A stretch of DNA of 64,000 nt from NCBI GenBank assembly GCA_018398805.1, contig JAGFBZ010000366.1:62001-126000 (forward strand), written 5' to 3'. The notes under the pieces are model-generated. The model saw only the letters and a program-made list of their open reading frames with translations. It was not told the origin of the DNA and did not search any database. Shown here piece by piece: positions 12,101-50,307 of this stretch; the first letter of the stretch is position 1, and every line of letters starts with the position of its first letter. Made by a program: the position numbers and the translations under genes. The DNA is from Hirundichthys speculiger. Taxonomy: Eukaryota; Chordata; Actinopteri; Beloniformes; Exocoetidae.

Positions 12101-15100
12101 AGTGGGAGCATCTTCAGCAGTGGGAGCGTCTTCATTATTGGGAGCCTCTTCAGCAGTGGGAGTGTCTTCATTATTGGAAGAGGCTCTTTAGCAGTGGGAG
12201 CCTCTTCAGCAGTGGGAGCTTCTTCAGCAGATGGAGCGTCTTGAGCAGTGGGAGCGTCTTCAGCATTGGAAGCCTCTTCAGCAGTGGGAGCGTCTTTAGC
12301 AGTGGGAGCGTCTTCAGCAGTGGGAGCGTCTTCATTATTGGGAGCCTCTTCAGCAGTGGGAGCGTCTTCATTATTGGGAGCATCTTCAGCAGTGGGAGCG
12401 TCTTCAGCAGTGGGAGCGTCTTCAGCAGTGGGAGCGTCTTCAGCAGTGGGAGCGTCTTTAGCAGTGGGAGCGTCTTTAGCAGTGGGAGCGTCTTCATTAT
12501 TGGGAGCATCTTCATTATTGGGAACCTCTTTAGCATTGGAACCCTCTTTAGTAGTGGGAGCATCTTCAGCAGTGGGAGCGTCTTAAGCAGTGGGAGCGTC
12601 TTCAGCAGTGGGAGCGTCTTCATTATTGGGAGCGTCTTCAGCAGTGGGAGCGTCTTCATTATTGGGAGCGTCTTCATTATTGGGAGCGTCTTCATTATTG
12701 GGAGCCTCTTCAGCAGTGGGAGCATCTTCATTATTGGAAACCTCTTTAGCAGTGGGAGCGTCTTCAGCAGTGGGAGCGTCTTTAGCAGTGGGAGCGTCTT
12801 CAGCAGTGGGAGCGTCTTCATTATTGGGAGCCTCTTCAGCAGTGGGAGCGTCTTCATTATTGGGAGCCTCTTCATTATTGGGAGCATCTTCAGCAGTGGG
12901 AGCGTCTTCATTATTGGGAACCTCTTTAGCAGTGGGAGCCTCTTTAGCAGTGGGAGCATCTTCATTATTGGGAGCCTCTTTAGTAGTGGGAGCGTCTTCG
13001 GCAGTGGAAGCCTCTTCAGTAGTGGGAGCATCTTCAGCAGTGGGAGCGTCTTCAGCAGTGGGAGCGTCTTCAGCAGTGGGAGCGTCTTCATTATTGGGAG
13101 CCTCTTTAGCAGTGGGATTATCTTCATTATTGGAAACCTCTTTAGCAGTGGGAGCGTCTTCATTATTGGGAGCCTCTTCATTATTGGGAGCAGTGGGAGC
13201 TTCTTCAGCAGATGGAGCGTCTTCAGCAGTGGGAACGTCTTCAGCAGTGGGAGCGTCTTTAGCAGTGGGAGCGTCTTCAGCAGTGGGAGCGTCTTCATTA
13301 TTGGGAGCCTCTTCAGCAGTGGGAGCGTCTTCATTATTGGGAGCCTCTTCATTATTGGGAGCCTCTTCAGCAGTGGGAGCGTTTTCATTATTGGGAGCCT
13401 CTTTAGCAGTGGGAGCCTCTTTAGCAGTGGGAGCATCTTCATTATTGGGAGCCTCTTTAGCAGTGGGAGCCTCTTTAGTAGTGGGAGCGTCTTCAGCAGT
13501 GGGAGCCTCTTCAGTAGTGGGAGCATCTTCAGCAGTGGGAGCGTCTTCAGCAGTGGGAGCCTCTTCAGCAGTGGGAGCGTCTTCATTATTGGGAACCTCT
13601 TTAGCAGTGGGAGCCTCTTTAGTAGTGGGAGCGTCTTCAGCAGTGGGAGCCTCTTCAGTAGTGGGAGCATCTTCAGTAGTGGGAGCGTCTTCAGCAGTGG
13701 GAGCGTCTTCAGCAGTGGGAGCCTCTTCAGCAGTGGGAGCCTCTTCAGCAGTGGGAGCCTCTTAAGCAGTGGGAGCGTCTTTAGCAGTGGCAGCCTCTTC
13801 AGCAGTGGGAGCCTCTTCAGCAGTGGAAGCCCCTTCAGCAGTGGGAGCCTCTTCAGCAGTGGGAGCCTCTTCAGCAGTTGGAGCCCCTTCAGCAGTGGGA
13901 GCCCCTTCAGCAGTGGGAGCGTCTTCAGCAGTGGGAGCCTCTTCAGCAGTGGGAGCCTCTTCAGCAGTCGGAGCCCCTTCAGCAGTGGGAGCATCTTCAG
14001 GACACGTTTCACAGCTCGAGACAACTTCACACAAACACAGATATTACTTTTTTTGAGGGAAGTATTTCTCAAATCTGAACATTTTGTGTCCATATTATCC
14101 AGAGTTCAATCAATTGGGTTTTCAATGTCTGATGAAAATATTTAAAAAATGTCCAGTAGTCAGCTAACTGAATAACTGGACAACCAAAGACATCTGAACA
14201 GTTCTGGACCGACATTTTTTTTTTTTTCAAATTCAGCTTGACTGAATATGTTCACCACCTCTATCAGCACAAAAGATTCTTAGCTGTCTCCATCAGGAAG
14301 ATGAAGGGGTTATCCTGATGATGCAGAGCTGCTTCTGTCTGATCTGAAACTAGAAGACAGACTCTGTCTGGTGGATGGATTTATGAGGTGACCAAATTAT
14401 TCAGTCCTGCAAATAAAGTCAGTTTAAAACAAATTACACATTGCAAAACAGATATGTTTTTTTTTCCTCATCTGATCCCGAGGATTTTAGTTCTTTATGA
14501 CCTCAGATAATAAATGTACTTTGAGCTAAAAGTGCCAATCACAGCTGCACAAGAACCAGACCTTCGACATCAATCAAACTTCATTAAATCCTGCTCAGTT
14601 GGGTGTTGAACAATGAAGACGGTCCAGTACTAAAAGAAACAATAGAAATAGATTAAAACTCCTGAAAATCCTAAAATCAGAGGCAAAAAATACTAATAAC
14701 AGATACTGACTGAAGTCAGACCAAAGACCATGTTTCATGTTTTAGTTTGACAGCTGGAGTTGAACAAACTCTGGAATTGAAGCCTGATTTATTTTAAAAA
14801 TTGACAGAAAAGAAGATTGTTCAGCAATTTACAGTCTTACAATTAAAATTCCTGATTTTTACAACTAAAACCTGCAGCTGTTGGATTTTACAACAATAAA
14901 TCATGAATTTCTGTGACATTTTGGGAAACTTCTGTGACATTTTGGGAAACTTCTGTGACATTTTGGGAAAAAAGTTCATAGTTTATAACAGGACGTTGTG
15001 AAATTCAGGTTTTTATGAGACAAAGTTGAGGTTATAACATCAGTGTTGGTTGCAAAAATGTTCCTGTTAAATTCGTTTTTTATTGGAAATTTTATTCAGA

Positions 15101-15888
15101 AATTCACAAATTTCTGTTACATTTTCTCCCATTTAGCAAAATTCATGATTTTACGACAGTCGTGTGTCATAAATAGGGCTGGGTTAAACGATTATTTTTG
15201 TAATCGATTAATCTAGAAAATAGTTTTTCGATGCATCGATTAATCTAACGATTCATTTTTAAATCCGATTCGATTCGATTCGATTATCGATTATCTCCCC
15301 ATAATTTGACCTATATAGCAATTAATGCTAATTTATCTCCATGAATAAAACACAAATTTCTTCTTTCAAGTTCAAAAATGAATTGTATTGAACAATACAA
15401 CAATAAAGTGCACACAGTTGTAGTGCAATGGAATCCTATAATAAAAAAATAATAAAATAAAACTTTCCTTCAATAAATAAAACTGCAAAAAACACAATCT
15501 GAACCAAAATCTTATCAACATAAAATAAATAAAAAATAACAGCAGCGGTGACAGCTGCAATATACAAAACAACACAATGTGTGACAGCAGCAACTTAGCC
15601 TAATCATTTAAATCTGTGAAATAAATAACAAATAAATTCAAGTATTAGGCCTATTACAGTTAAGTGAACAGTAGTTTAACTTTTAGTAGTTAGGATGCTC
15701 TCAGTAAGTGCAGCAGCCTCCTGGGGGGTGCGGGGCGGGGGGGGGGGGGGGTTTCGTCTGATAGTAGTCCTCCAAACTTTTCTGCTTATCCCTGTCCCTG
15801 AAAACATAAATCACAAACACAGTGCACAGGTTAATAAAAATATATACTTCTAAATGATCTGCCCATACCAATAAAGTATAATAATAAC

Positions 15889-15932
<44 letters not shown>

Positions 15933-17077
15933 TAATAATACATTAACCTAAAAGTTGAAAGTTAAACTAACTTTAGCGTGTATTTGAGGAGTGTGTGTTT
16001 GTGTCAGTTAAAAAAAGTGTGTCGGCAAGAGGCGCGTGTGTGTTTAAGTGGGCACATGTTCTGTGTGTACGAGGCTGGAGCACAAGTTTCGTGGTGCGGT
16101 TTGGATGAATGACGGGGTTAATCACCGCAAACAAGGAAAGAAAAAAAAGTTGAAAACTTACGGTGTCTTCTCCTCCACACAAGCAGCTCCCGGGTGCCTC
16201 TTCTTAAGGTGCTGGTGCATCGCGGTAGTGCTTTTATGATATGCCATCTCTATTTTGCACAGGTCACAGACCACGGAATCGTTCCCTTTAGGTGTAAAGT
16301 ACTCCCATACTTTTGACATCCTGTTACGAGATAGCTTCTTCTCCCCCGACTCGCTGCTACTCGATGCCGCAGCCGCCGCCATTTTTTGATTCTGAGTGAC
16401 GACGCATCGACGTGCAGTTTCTGCGTCGATGTATTTTTTGCGTCGACGTAATCGATGACGTCGACGCGTCGTCCCAGCCCTAGTCATAAAATCATGGTGC
16501 TGATTTATTTATGAAGAAAAGTTGTTAAAAACTGTTTTATATTTACAGGATGTTTGAATTTAACACCTGGTTTCAGTTTTGGTCTTTTTATCAAAAATGT
16601 CCAAATTTTTTGTCCTAAAATTGTGACATTTGTGGAATTGCACATTTCTGTTTTAAACTCTCAAGACTTTTGAACTGAACTGAATATTACAGGTTTTTGA
16701 TCTAAATTATTGATGTTCACAAAATTTCTAAATTTTGACCAAAGTTCATAAACATGTTCAAAAATTTAACTTTGTTGTCAAGCTGTAACGACAAGCTGCA
16801 ACTTTTCATTTCAGCTTTTTTCAAATGAAATTTTAGATGTAAAGTTAAAAGTATTGTTTTTCCTGCAGGGGCGGGGCCGTCAGGAGGTGGGGCCAGTGGC
16901 CCGCTGGTTGTCACGGCGATCCACCCGTTCACGGGGCAGCAGCCCGGAGACCTGAGTTTCGCCCCGGGAGCCCGGATCACCGTCGTCACCAAGACAGACT
17001 CCCAGTACGACTGGTGGGAGGGGAAGCTGGATGACGGGCAGGTCGGGATCTTTCCCGCCAACTTTGTGACGTACTGA
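88..17077 (+). CDS. sh3yl1: SH3YL1: SYLF (Ysc84-like) + SH3 domain lipid-binding adaptor, whole coding span (spliced)
   Basis: Nine coding exons, 88-198, 283-396, 5665-5729, 5804-5916, 6922-7050, 7126-7270, 7461-7542, 7621-7674 and 16869-17077, all have AG/GT borders and compatible phases. They total 1022 nt; adding the A of a split start codon gives 1023 nt, or 340 residues, close to the mammalian length (about 342). Residues 1-220 form the SYLF domain ([53 protein letters not shown]). About 60 residues of Pro/Gln/Ser-rich linker follow, then a C-terminal SH3 domain (about 281-340: [16 protein letters not shown]). From family knowledge, SYLF binds phosphoinositides and the SH3 domain recruits partners in actin, dorsal-ruffle and endocytic processes. 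No frameshift or stop is seen. Introns 3 and 9 are swollen by minisatellites and transposons. The 5' UTR exon lies outside the window. Confidence 0.95.
283..396 (+). CDS. sh3yl1: sh3yl1 exon (SYLF domain, [12 protein letters not shown])
   Basis: This 114-nt exon follows an 84-bp intron, with the acceptor tgtag ending at 282 and the donor GTAAGT at 397. It encodes [13 protein letters not shown] through [17 protein letters not shown], the conserved SYLF core. Confidence 0.93.
660..1450. other. Inserted sequence inside the Tc1 relic, rich in gacccgaacc words
   Basis: This stretch separates two parts of the Tc1 relic. It begins and ends with repeated gacccgaa/cccgaccc words (671-810 and 1380-1425), with AT-rich unique sequence between. 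That looks like a degraded nonautonomous transposon. I could not find a clean target duplication or paired inverted ends. Confidence 0.35.
1625..5311. repeat. 11-bp minisatellite, about 3.7 kb (units gttcctgcaac / gttccagcaat)
   Basis: There are about 335 head-to-tail 11-mers of the form gttccNgYaaY. A landmark (agctgcaataatgttccagt and variants with caatgctgcaataatg) recurs, for example near 1783, 2432 and 3015, giving a higher-order period of about 600-650 bp. The unit is not a multiple of 3 but 33 nt is, and most frames lack stops. Hence the long minus-strand open frames with an 11-residue [11 protein letters not shown] period, which I treat as non-coding. Confidence 0.97.
5665..5729 (+). 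CDS. sh3yl1: sh3yl1 exon (SYLF domain, [18 protein letters not shown])
   Basis: This 65-nt exon has acceptor tgtccag and donor GTGAGT. It encodes [20 protein letters not shown], the glycine-rich SYLF signature. It follows the 5.3 kb intron that carries the Tc1 relic and the 11-bp minisatellite. Confidence 0.94.
5804..5916 (+). CDS. sh3yl1: sh3yl1 exon (SYLF domain, VSDLVIILN)
   Basis: This 113-nt exon has acceptor gttcag and donor GTGAGC. It encodes [17 protein letters not shown] and then [18 protein letters not shown], as in vertebrate SH3YL1. Confidence 0.94.
5917..6921 (+). other. sh3yl1 intron with microsatellites
   Basis: Intron without recognisable genes. It holds a C-run followed by (AC)n at about 5929-5958 and (GGT)n followed by a G-run at about 6491-6538. 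The short frames reading WWWWWW or PPPPPP come from these microsatellites. Confidence 0.8.
6922..7050 (+). CDS. sh3yl1: sh3yl1 exon (SYLF domain, FAGVSLEGS)
   Basis: This 129-nt exon has acceptor ccaccag and donor GTGCGT. It encodes [20 protein letters not shown] then [20 protein letters not shown], a highly conserved block. Confidence 0.94.
7126..7270 (+). CDS. sh3yl1: sh3yl1 exon (end of SYLF domain)
   Basis: The acceptor is cttgcag. It encodes [20 protein letters not shown] then [20 protein letters not shown] placed the donor at GTGATC (7271), because this is the only nearby GT leaving the phase 0 that the next exon needs. That makes this the least certain border of the gene. Confidence 0.85.
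7461..7542 (+). CDS. sh3yl1: sh3yl1 exon (Pro/Gln/Ser linker)
   Basis: This 82-nt exon has acceptor tgtccag and donor GTAAGC. It encodes a low-complexity linker ([20 protein letters not shown]) like the linker in mammals. The frame was chosen because it joins to the next exon in phase 1. Confidence 0.82.
7621..7674 (+). CDS. sh3yl1: sh3yl1 exon (linker, LYPSLS)
   Basis: This 54-nt exon has acceptor gaacag and donor GTCAGC. It encodes [17 protein letters not shown], comparable with the KLYPGLSS stretch in the mammalian linker. Its phase 1 end matches the terminal exon 9.2 kb away. Confidence 0.85.
8771..14000. repeat. 18-bp minisatellite, about 5.2 kb (gggagcgtcttcagcagt)
   Basis: About 290 copies of an 18-bp unit with two main subtypes, cagcagt and cattatt, before gggagc. 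The first roughly 300 bp use agcagcggg, while the remainder use agcagtggg. Because 18 is a multiple of 3 and the unit lacks stops, five or six frames stay open for hundreds of codons, including 1788 codons at 8779-14145 (GSVFSS period) and 1074 codons on the other strand (APTAEE period). No splice, start or domain context supports translation, and it lies inside a sh3yl1 intron. Confidence 0.97.
14929..14990. repeat. Short 22-bp tandem repeat, three copies
   Basis: Three near-identical copies of ttctgtgacattttgggaaa plus two bases, in the AT-rich intron between the 18-bp array and the hAT element. Confidence 0.85.
15174..16482 (-). mobile_element. hAT-superfamily element, 1309 bp, with perfect 8-bp target duplication
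   Basis: The ends are tagggctggg (15174-15183) and its exact complement cccagcccta (16473-16482). Both sides carry the same 8 bp, gtcataaa (15166-15173 and 16483-16490), the target-site length expected of hAT. The element reads on the minus strand: a BED-finger exon sits at the right end, and the rest is AT-rich with an (AAT)n run (15883-15940) and a poly-G tract (about 15738-15750). At 1.3 kb it has no room for the transposase catalytic domain, so it is an internally deleted, non-autonomous copy. The exact TSD suggests a fairly recent insertion. Confidence 0.9.
16162..16382 (-). CDS. BED zinc-finger first exon of hAT transposase (remnant)
   Basis: It starts at ATG 16382 ([16 protein letters not shown]) and reads through [20 protein letters not shown] and [12 protein letters not shown], a zf-BED finger with a Cys pair and a His pair. 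After EEKT comes a consensus donor, GTAAGT (16161-16156). That is the expected layout of a ZBED-type hAT transposase, where exon 1 carries the DNA-binding finger. No later exon with the RNase-H-like core fits within the element. The finger is intact, with no stop or frameshift. It is a transposon remnant; a domesticated host gene is unlikely but not excluded. Confidence 0.75.
16869..17077 (+). CDS. sh3yl1: sh3yl1 terminal coding exon (SH3 domain)
   Basis: The acceptor is cctgcag. It encodes a [10 protein letters not shown] linker and a full SH3 domain: [45 protein letters not shown], then TGA at 17075-17077. The WW pair and the ALYDY-equivalent AIHPF are present. Confidence 0.96.
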
Positions 17078-17542
17078 TGAGTTCGCCCTCCGGTGGTCGG
17101 ACGGGGAAAAGGTCAAAGAAAAAGTTAAATGTGATATTTTTTGATTACGTTTGGTTATTTTACCCAAGAAAAAGTCAAAATAACCTAAAAGCCAATATGG
17201 TTGAGTATTTTAGTTTTTGTAGACTAGTGAAATGTATTAGTTTCAACTCGGTGCAGGTTGTCCGGTTTGTTTCTGGATCCTGAACCGCTGTGGAAGCTTT
17301 AAAGTTAAACTGAATGAAGGATCCTAGCTCCTCGTACGTCTCCTTCACTCAGCAGTGTGTTTATCATTCACAAAGGTCAAAGGTCACTGTGGAGAAGGTG
17401 ACTCTGGGTCCAGTTCTGAGTTCTGTTACTTTGGTGGGACTTGGAGACTTTCTTTGTTAAAGCTGAAATATAAAGACTTAAGATAGAAGAAGGTCGACTG
17501 TTATGTGATTTTAATCAGAAAATTGTCTTTCGTTTGATGGCA

Positions 17543-17548
17543 AATAAA
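17543..17548 (+). terminator. Likely sh3yl1 polyadenylation signal AATAAA
   Basis: A canonical AATAAA lies 466 bp after the stop codon and is followed by a GT-rich stretch (gaatgtgttgtcctgctctg). It is the first canonical signal after the stop codon that I noticed. A further aataaa lies near 17815. Confidence 0.6.
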
Positions 17549-18239
17549 TCAGATGCATCAGAATGTGTTGTCCTGCTCTGGTCTTGTCTGGTTCTGAACC
17601 GTCCAGCCTCCTGGAGACTGTTTCCAGAATGTGAACGAACTGAAAAGTCGGTCATTTAAAGCTCTGATTTTAAGATTGTTCATCAGATGATTAAATGTGA
17701 TGAATTTTATCTAGACGGGTTTCTAATTCCACCAACGTCAACTCTTCATAAACTGTTGATTGAAAGACTCTTTTCCTTCATAAAGGACACGATTCTGCAG
17801 ATAAAAATAATCTAATAAACATCTAAATACGGTTAAGTCCTGTCGTGATGGGATAACAGGATTTTACAACTAGAAGTTTTGTTTTTTTAAAAAGTAGAGA
17901 TTTGACAGAAAATCAGGATTTGATGTCAAAAACTTGAAGGATAAGATAAAAATAAAATAAAAAAAAATCTTTTTAGTTGTGAACAAAAACAAAAATGTTT
18001 AAAATTAGCACATAAAACTACCATTTTTTTAAGAGTTGTAATTTTAGGTCAAAAATAGCAATAATACAAAAGTGAATATTTTACGACAAAAATTCACAAT
18101 ATTAAAATAAAATGTTATGGTTTTGGAACAGTTGAAATTTGAGAATAAGATTTGATGTAAAAAAAAAAATCATTTCCTTTTTTTTCATTTTGCAAAATTT
18201 GGATTTACAACAAGGGGATTTTAGCTCAGTGGTTTGAAC
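17549..18239. other. Intergenic spacer, AT-rich, no gene seen
   Basis: Between the sh3yl1 3' end and the 20-bp repeat. It has A/T homopolymer runs near 17880-18200 and no recognisable feature. Confidence 0.7.
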
Positions 18240-18450
18240 AGGTCCACGTACCGAGACTACGGGCCAGGTACCGAGACTACGGGCCAGGTACCGATACTAC
18301 GGGCCAGGTACCGAGACTACGGTCCAGGAACCGAGACTACGGTCCACGTACCGAGACTACGGTCCAGGTACCGAGACTACGGTCCATGTTTTGAGACTAC
18401 TATCCATGTGGGGAACCTACGGTCCACGTACTGAGACTACGGTACTGTAC
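18240..18450. repeat. 20-bp tandem repeat, about 10 copies (gtaccgagactacggKccag)
   Basis: Ten head-to-tail copies with a decaying right edge (tttgagactactatccatgt). It lies between the two convergent 3' ends. Confidence 0.93.
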
Positions 18451-18772
18451 ATGCACAGCCTTTTACAGGTCCAACACCTCCAACCAGTAGATGGCAGTGT
18501 GGGTTCCTTTTCTGCAGCGCTGCAGCCAGCAGAGCTGTGCTTCCTTTCAATTACTAAATTTGACTAGTATATGTCAACTGAGCAAATATTTTTGACTGAG
18601 TTGGAGCTGGTAAATGTTAATCACACCACCACAATGCCACCTGGTGGTTGGTGGTGGAGTTACAGAGCGACCCAAATCAGTTATGTTGGTTATCTGCATA
18701 TTGCCTACGTAGAACCATAAATCAGATTTGACACCACAAAGGAGCAAAACTGCACTAGAAATTTCAGCGTAA

Positions 18773-18778
18773 TTTATT
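18773..18778 (-). terminator. Likely polyadenylation signal of the SLC22-like gene
   Basis: AATAAA on the minus strand (tttatt on +), 164 bp after the stop codon. It leaves about 1.2 kb between the two convergent 3' ends. The stretch 18451-18772 shows nothing else I recognise. Confidence 0.55.
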
Positions 18779-18941
18779 TTCACAGTGATAAAAACAGAAC
18801 AAAGTGCTAGTTAAAAAAAGAAAAACCATCTTCAGTCCTGAAAAAAGCTCCAACACCGTTGGAGGAATAATCAATCTGCTGCTTGATCCACATCTCTCCA
18901 TATCAACTCTTGATTCATCTGCTCTGATCTTGAAGAGGATC

Positions 18942-48381
<29,440 letters not shown>

Positions 48382-48614
48382 GGCGGCGGGAAACAACGTG
48401 AGCGCTGCAGGCAGGACGCCGGACTGTCAGGAAAGTTGCTCAGGAGCTGCTCATGTTGCTCGGAGCTTCGCTCAGCAGCTGCTGCTGTCGCTGCCGCGCT
48501 AACAAACACGAGCACGGGCACGGGCGGCTCGGGTTTGGTCATCTGGTCAGCCGCGGCTGTCCCCGCCCTCCTCCTCCGGCCGGCCCCTACAGATAAACAA
48601 CGACACCCGGCGGG
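48382..48614 (-). promoter_or_regulatory. Probable promoter / CpG-rich 5' region of the SLC22-like gene
   Basis: GC- and CpG-rich sequence directly upstream of the ATG (cgctgccgcgctaac, cagccgcggctg, tccggccggcccc on +). No TATA box is evident. The assignment is by position and composition only. Confidence 0.4.
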
Positions 48615-49975
48615 ACAGACAGAGAGAACCAATGAAAGACAGACAGAGACAGAGAGAAAGACAGACCGAATGAAAGACAGAGAAAGAGAGACAGAATGAA
48701 AGACAGACAGAGAGAAAGAATGAAAGACAGACAGAGAGAACGAATGAAAGACAGAGAAAGAGAAAGACAGACAGAATGAAAGACAGAGAAAGAGAGACAG
48801 AATGAAAGACAGACAGAGAAAGAATGAAAGACAGACAGAGAAAGAGAAAGACAGACAGAGAAACAATGAAAGACAGACAGAAAGAGAAAGACAGACAGAG
48901 AAAGAATGAAAGACAGACAGAGAAAGAGAGACAGAGAGAAAGAATGAAAGACAGACAGAGAAAGAGAGACAGAGAGATAGAATGAAAGACAGACAGAGAC
49001 AGAGAGAAAGACAGACAGAGACAGAGAGAAAGACAGACAGAATGAAAGACAGAAAGAGAGACAGAATGGAAGAGAGACAGAGAAAGACAGACAGAATGAA
49101 AGACAGACAGAGAAAGAGAGACAGAATGAAAGAGAGACAGAGAAAGAATGAAAGACAGACAGAGAGAAAGACAGGCAGGATGAAAGAGACAGAGAAAGAC
49201 AGACAGAATGAACAGACAGAGAAAGAGAGACAGAATGAAAGAGAGACAGAGAGAAATACAGACAGAATGAAAGACAGAGAAAGAGACAGAATGAAAGAGA
49301 GACAGAGAAAGAATGAAAGACAGACAGAGAGAAAGACAGGCAGGATGAAAGAGACAGAATGGAAGAGAGACAGAGAAAGACAGACAGAATGAACAGACAG
49401 AGAAAGAGAGACAGAATGAAAGAGAGACAGAGAGAAATACAGACAGAATGAAAGACAGAGAAAGAGAGACAGAATGGAAGAGAGACAGAGAAAGACAGAA
49501 TGAAAGACAGACAGAGAAAGAATGAAAGACAGACAGAGAAAGAGAGACATAATGAAAGAGAGACATAATGAAAGAGACAGAGAAAAAGAGACAGAATGAA
49601 AGACAGACAGAAAGAATGAAAGACAGACAGAAAAAGAGACAGAATGAAAGAGACAGAGTGAAAGACAGAACGAATGAAAGACAGAGAACGAATGAAAGAC
49701 AGACAGAAAAGGAGACAGAATGAAAAGGAGGAAGAGAGACAGAGTGAAAGAGAGAACGAATGAAAGACAGAGAACGAATGAAAGACAGAAACAAAGAGAC
49801 AGACAGAAAGAATGAAAAACACAGAGAGAACAAAAGATAGAAAGACAATGAAAGACAGAGAGAAAGAATGAACAGACAGAAAGGAAGAAATAGAGACAGA
49901 GAGGAAGAAAGACAGAACAAAAGAATGAAAGACAGACAGACAGAATGAAAGACAGACAGACTGAAAGGAAGAGAA
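48615..49975. repeat. Purine-rich tandem array (gaaagacagacagagaaaga)
   Basis: About 1.4 kb of agacagacagagaaagaatg-type units of variable length, nearly free of T on the + strand. It begins within about 235 bp of the SLC22-like start codon on the upstream side. Its minus-strand translation (LSFILSLCLSF period) is a composition artefact. Confidence 0.93.
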
Positions 49976-50307
49976 AAATAAAGTAGTTTGGAAGGAAATG
50001 GGGAAAAGAGAGGACATAAATATGCAGTAAAGATCAAAATGATTCCTCTTCCTAATGAAATAAAAGTTCACGTCTCCATGGAGATATAAAAGTCTTTATA
50101 CTGTTTGATTTCAAAAGAACAAAAACAAAGTGACTAAATGAATGAATGAGTGTTTTACTGGTGTGACTGGAACCAGAACAGAAGGAATCTGCTGAGACGA
50201 CAGAAAACCAGCGATGACAGTTAATAATCAATAGTCTGGCATCTGAGGCTTCTGACAGCGTGGACCTGAACCTTGAGCTCAGATCCTCTACAGGGCCGAG
50301 TCCTGGG
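49976..50307. other. Unique spacer between two arrays
   Basis: About 330 bp without recognisable gene or element. Confidence 0.6.

Larger units (their letters stand above)
7675..16868 (+). other. sh3yl1 last intron (9.2 kb)
   Basis: Borders are GTCAGC at 7675 and cctgcag at 16868. It holds the 18-bp minisatellite and the hAT element. The remainder (7675-8770, 14001-15165, 16491-16868) is AT-rich unique sequence in which I recognise no gene, apart from a threefold 22-bp repeat near 14929-14990. Confidence 0.85.

Noticed and set aside
8947..12171. Possible Ala/Pro/Glu-rich structural protein (APTAEE repeat)
   Set aside because: 18-bp array with several frames open on both strands. No start, splice or non-repeat domain.
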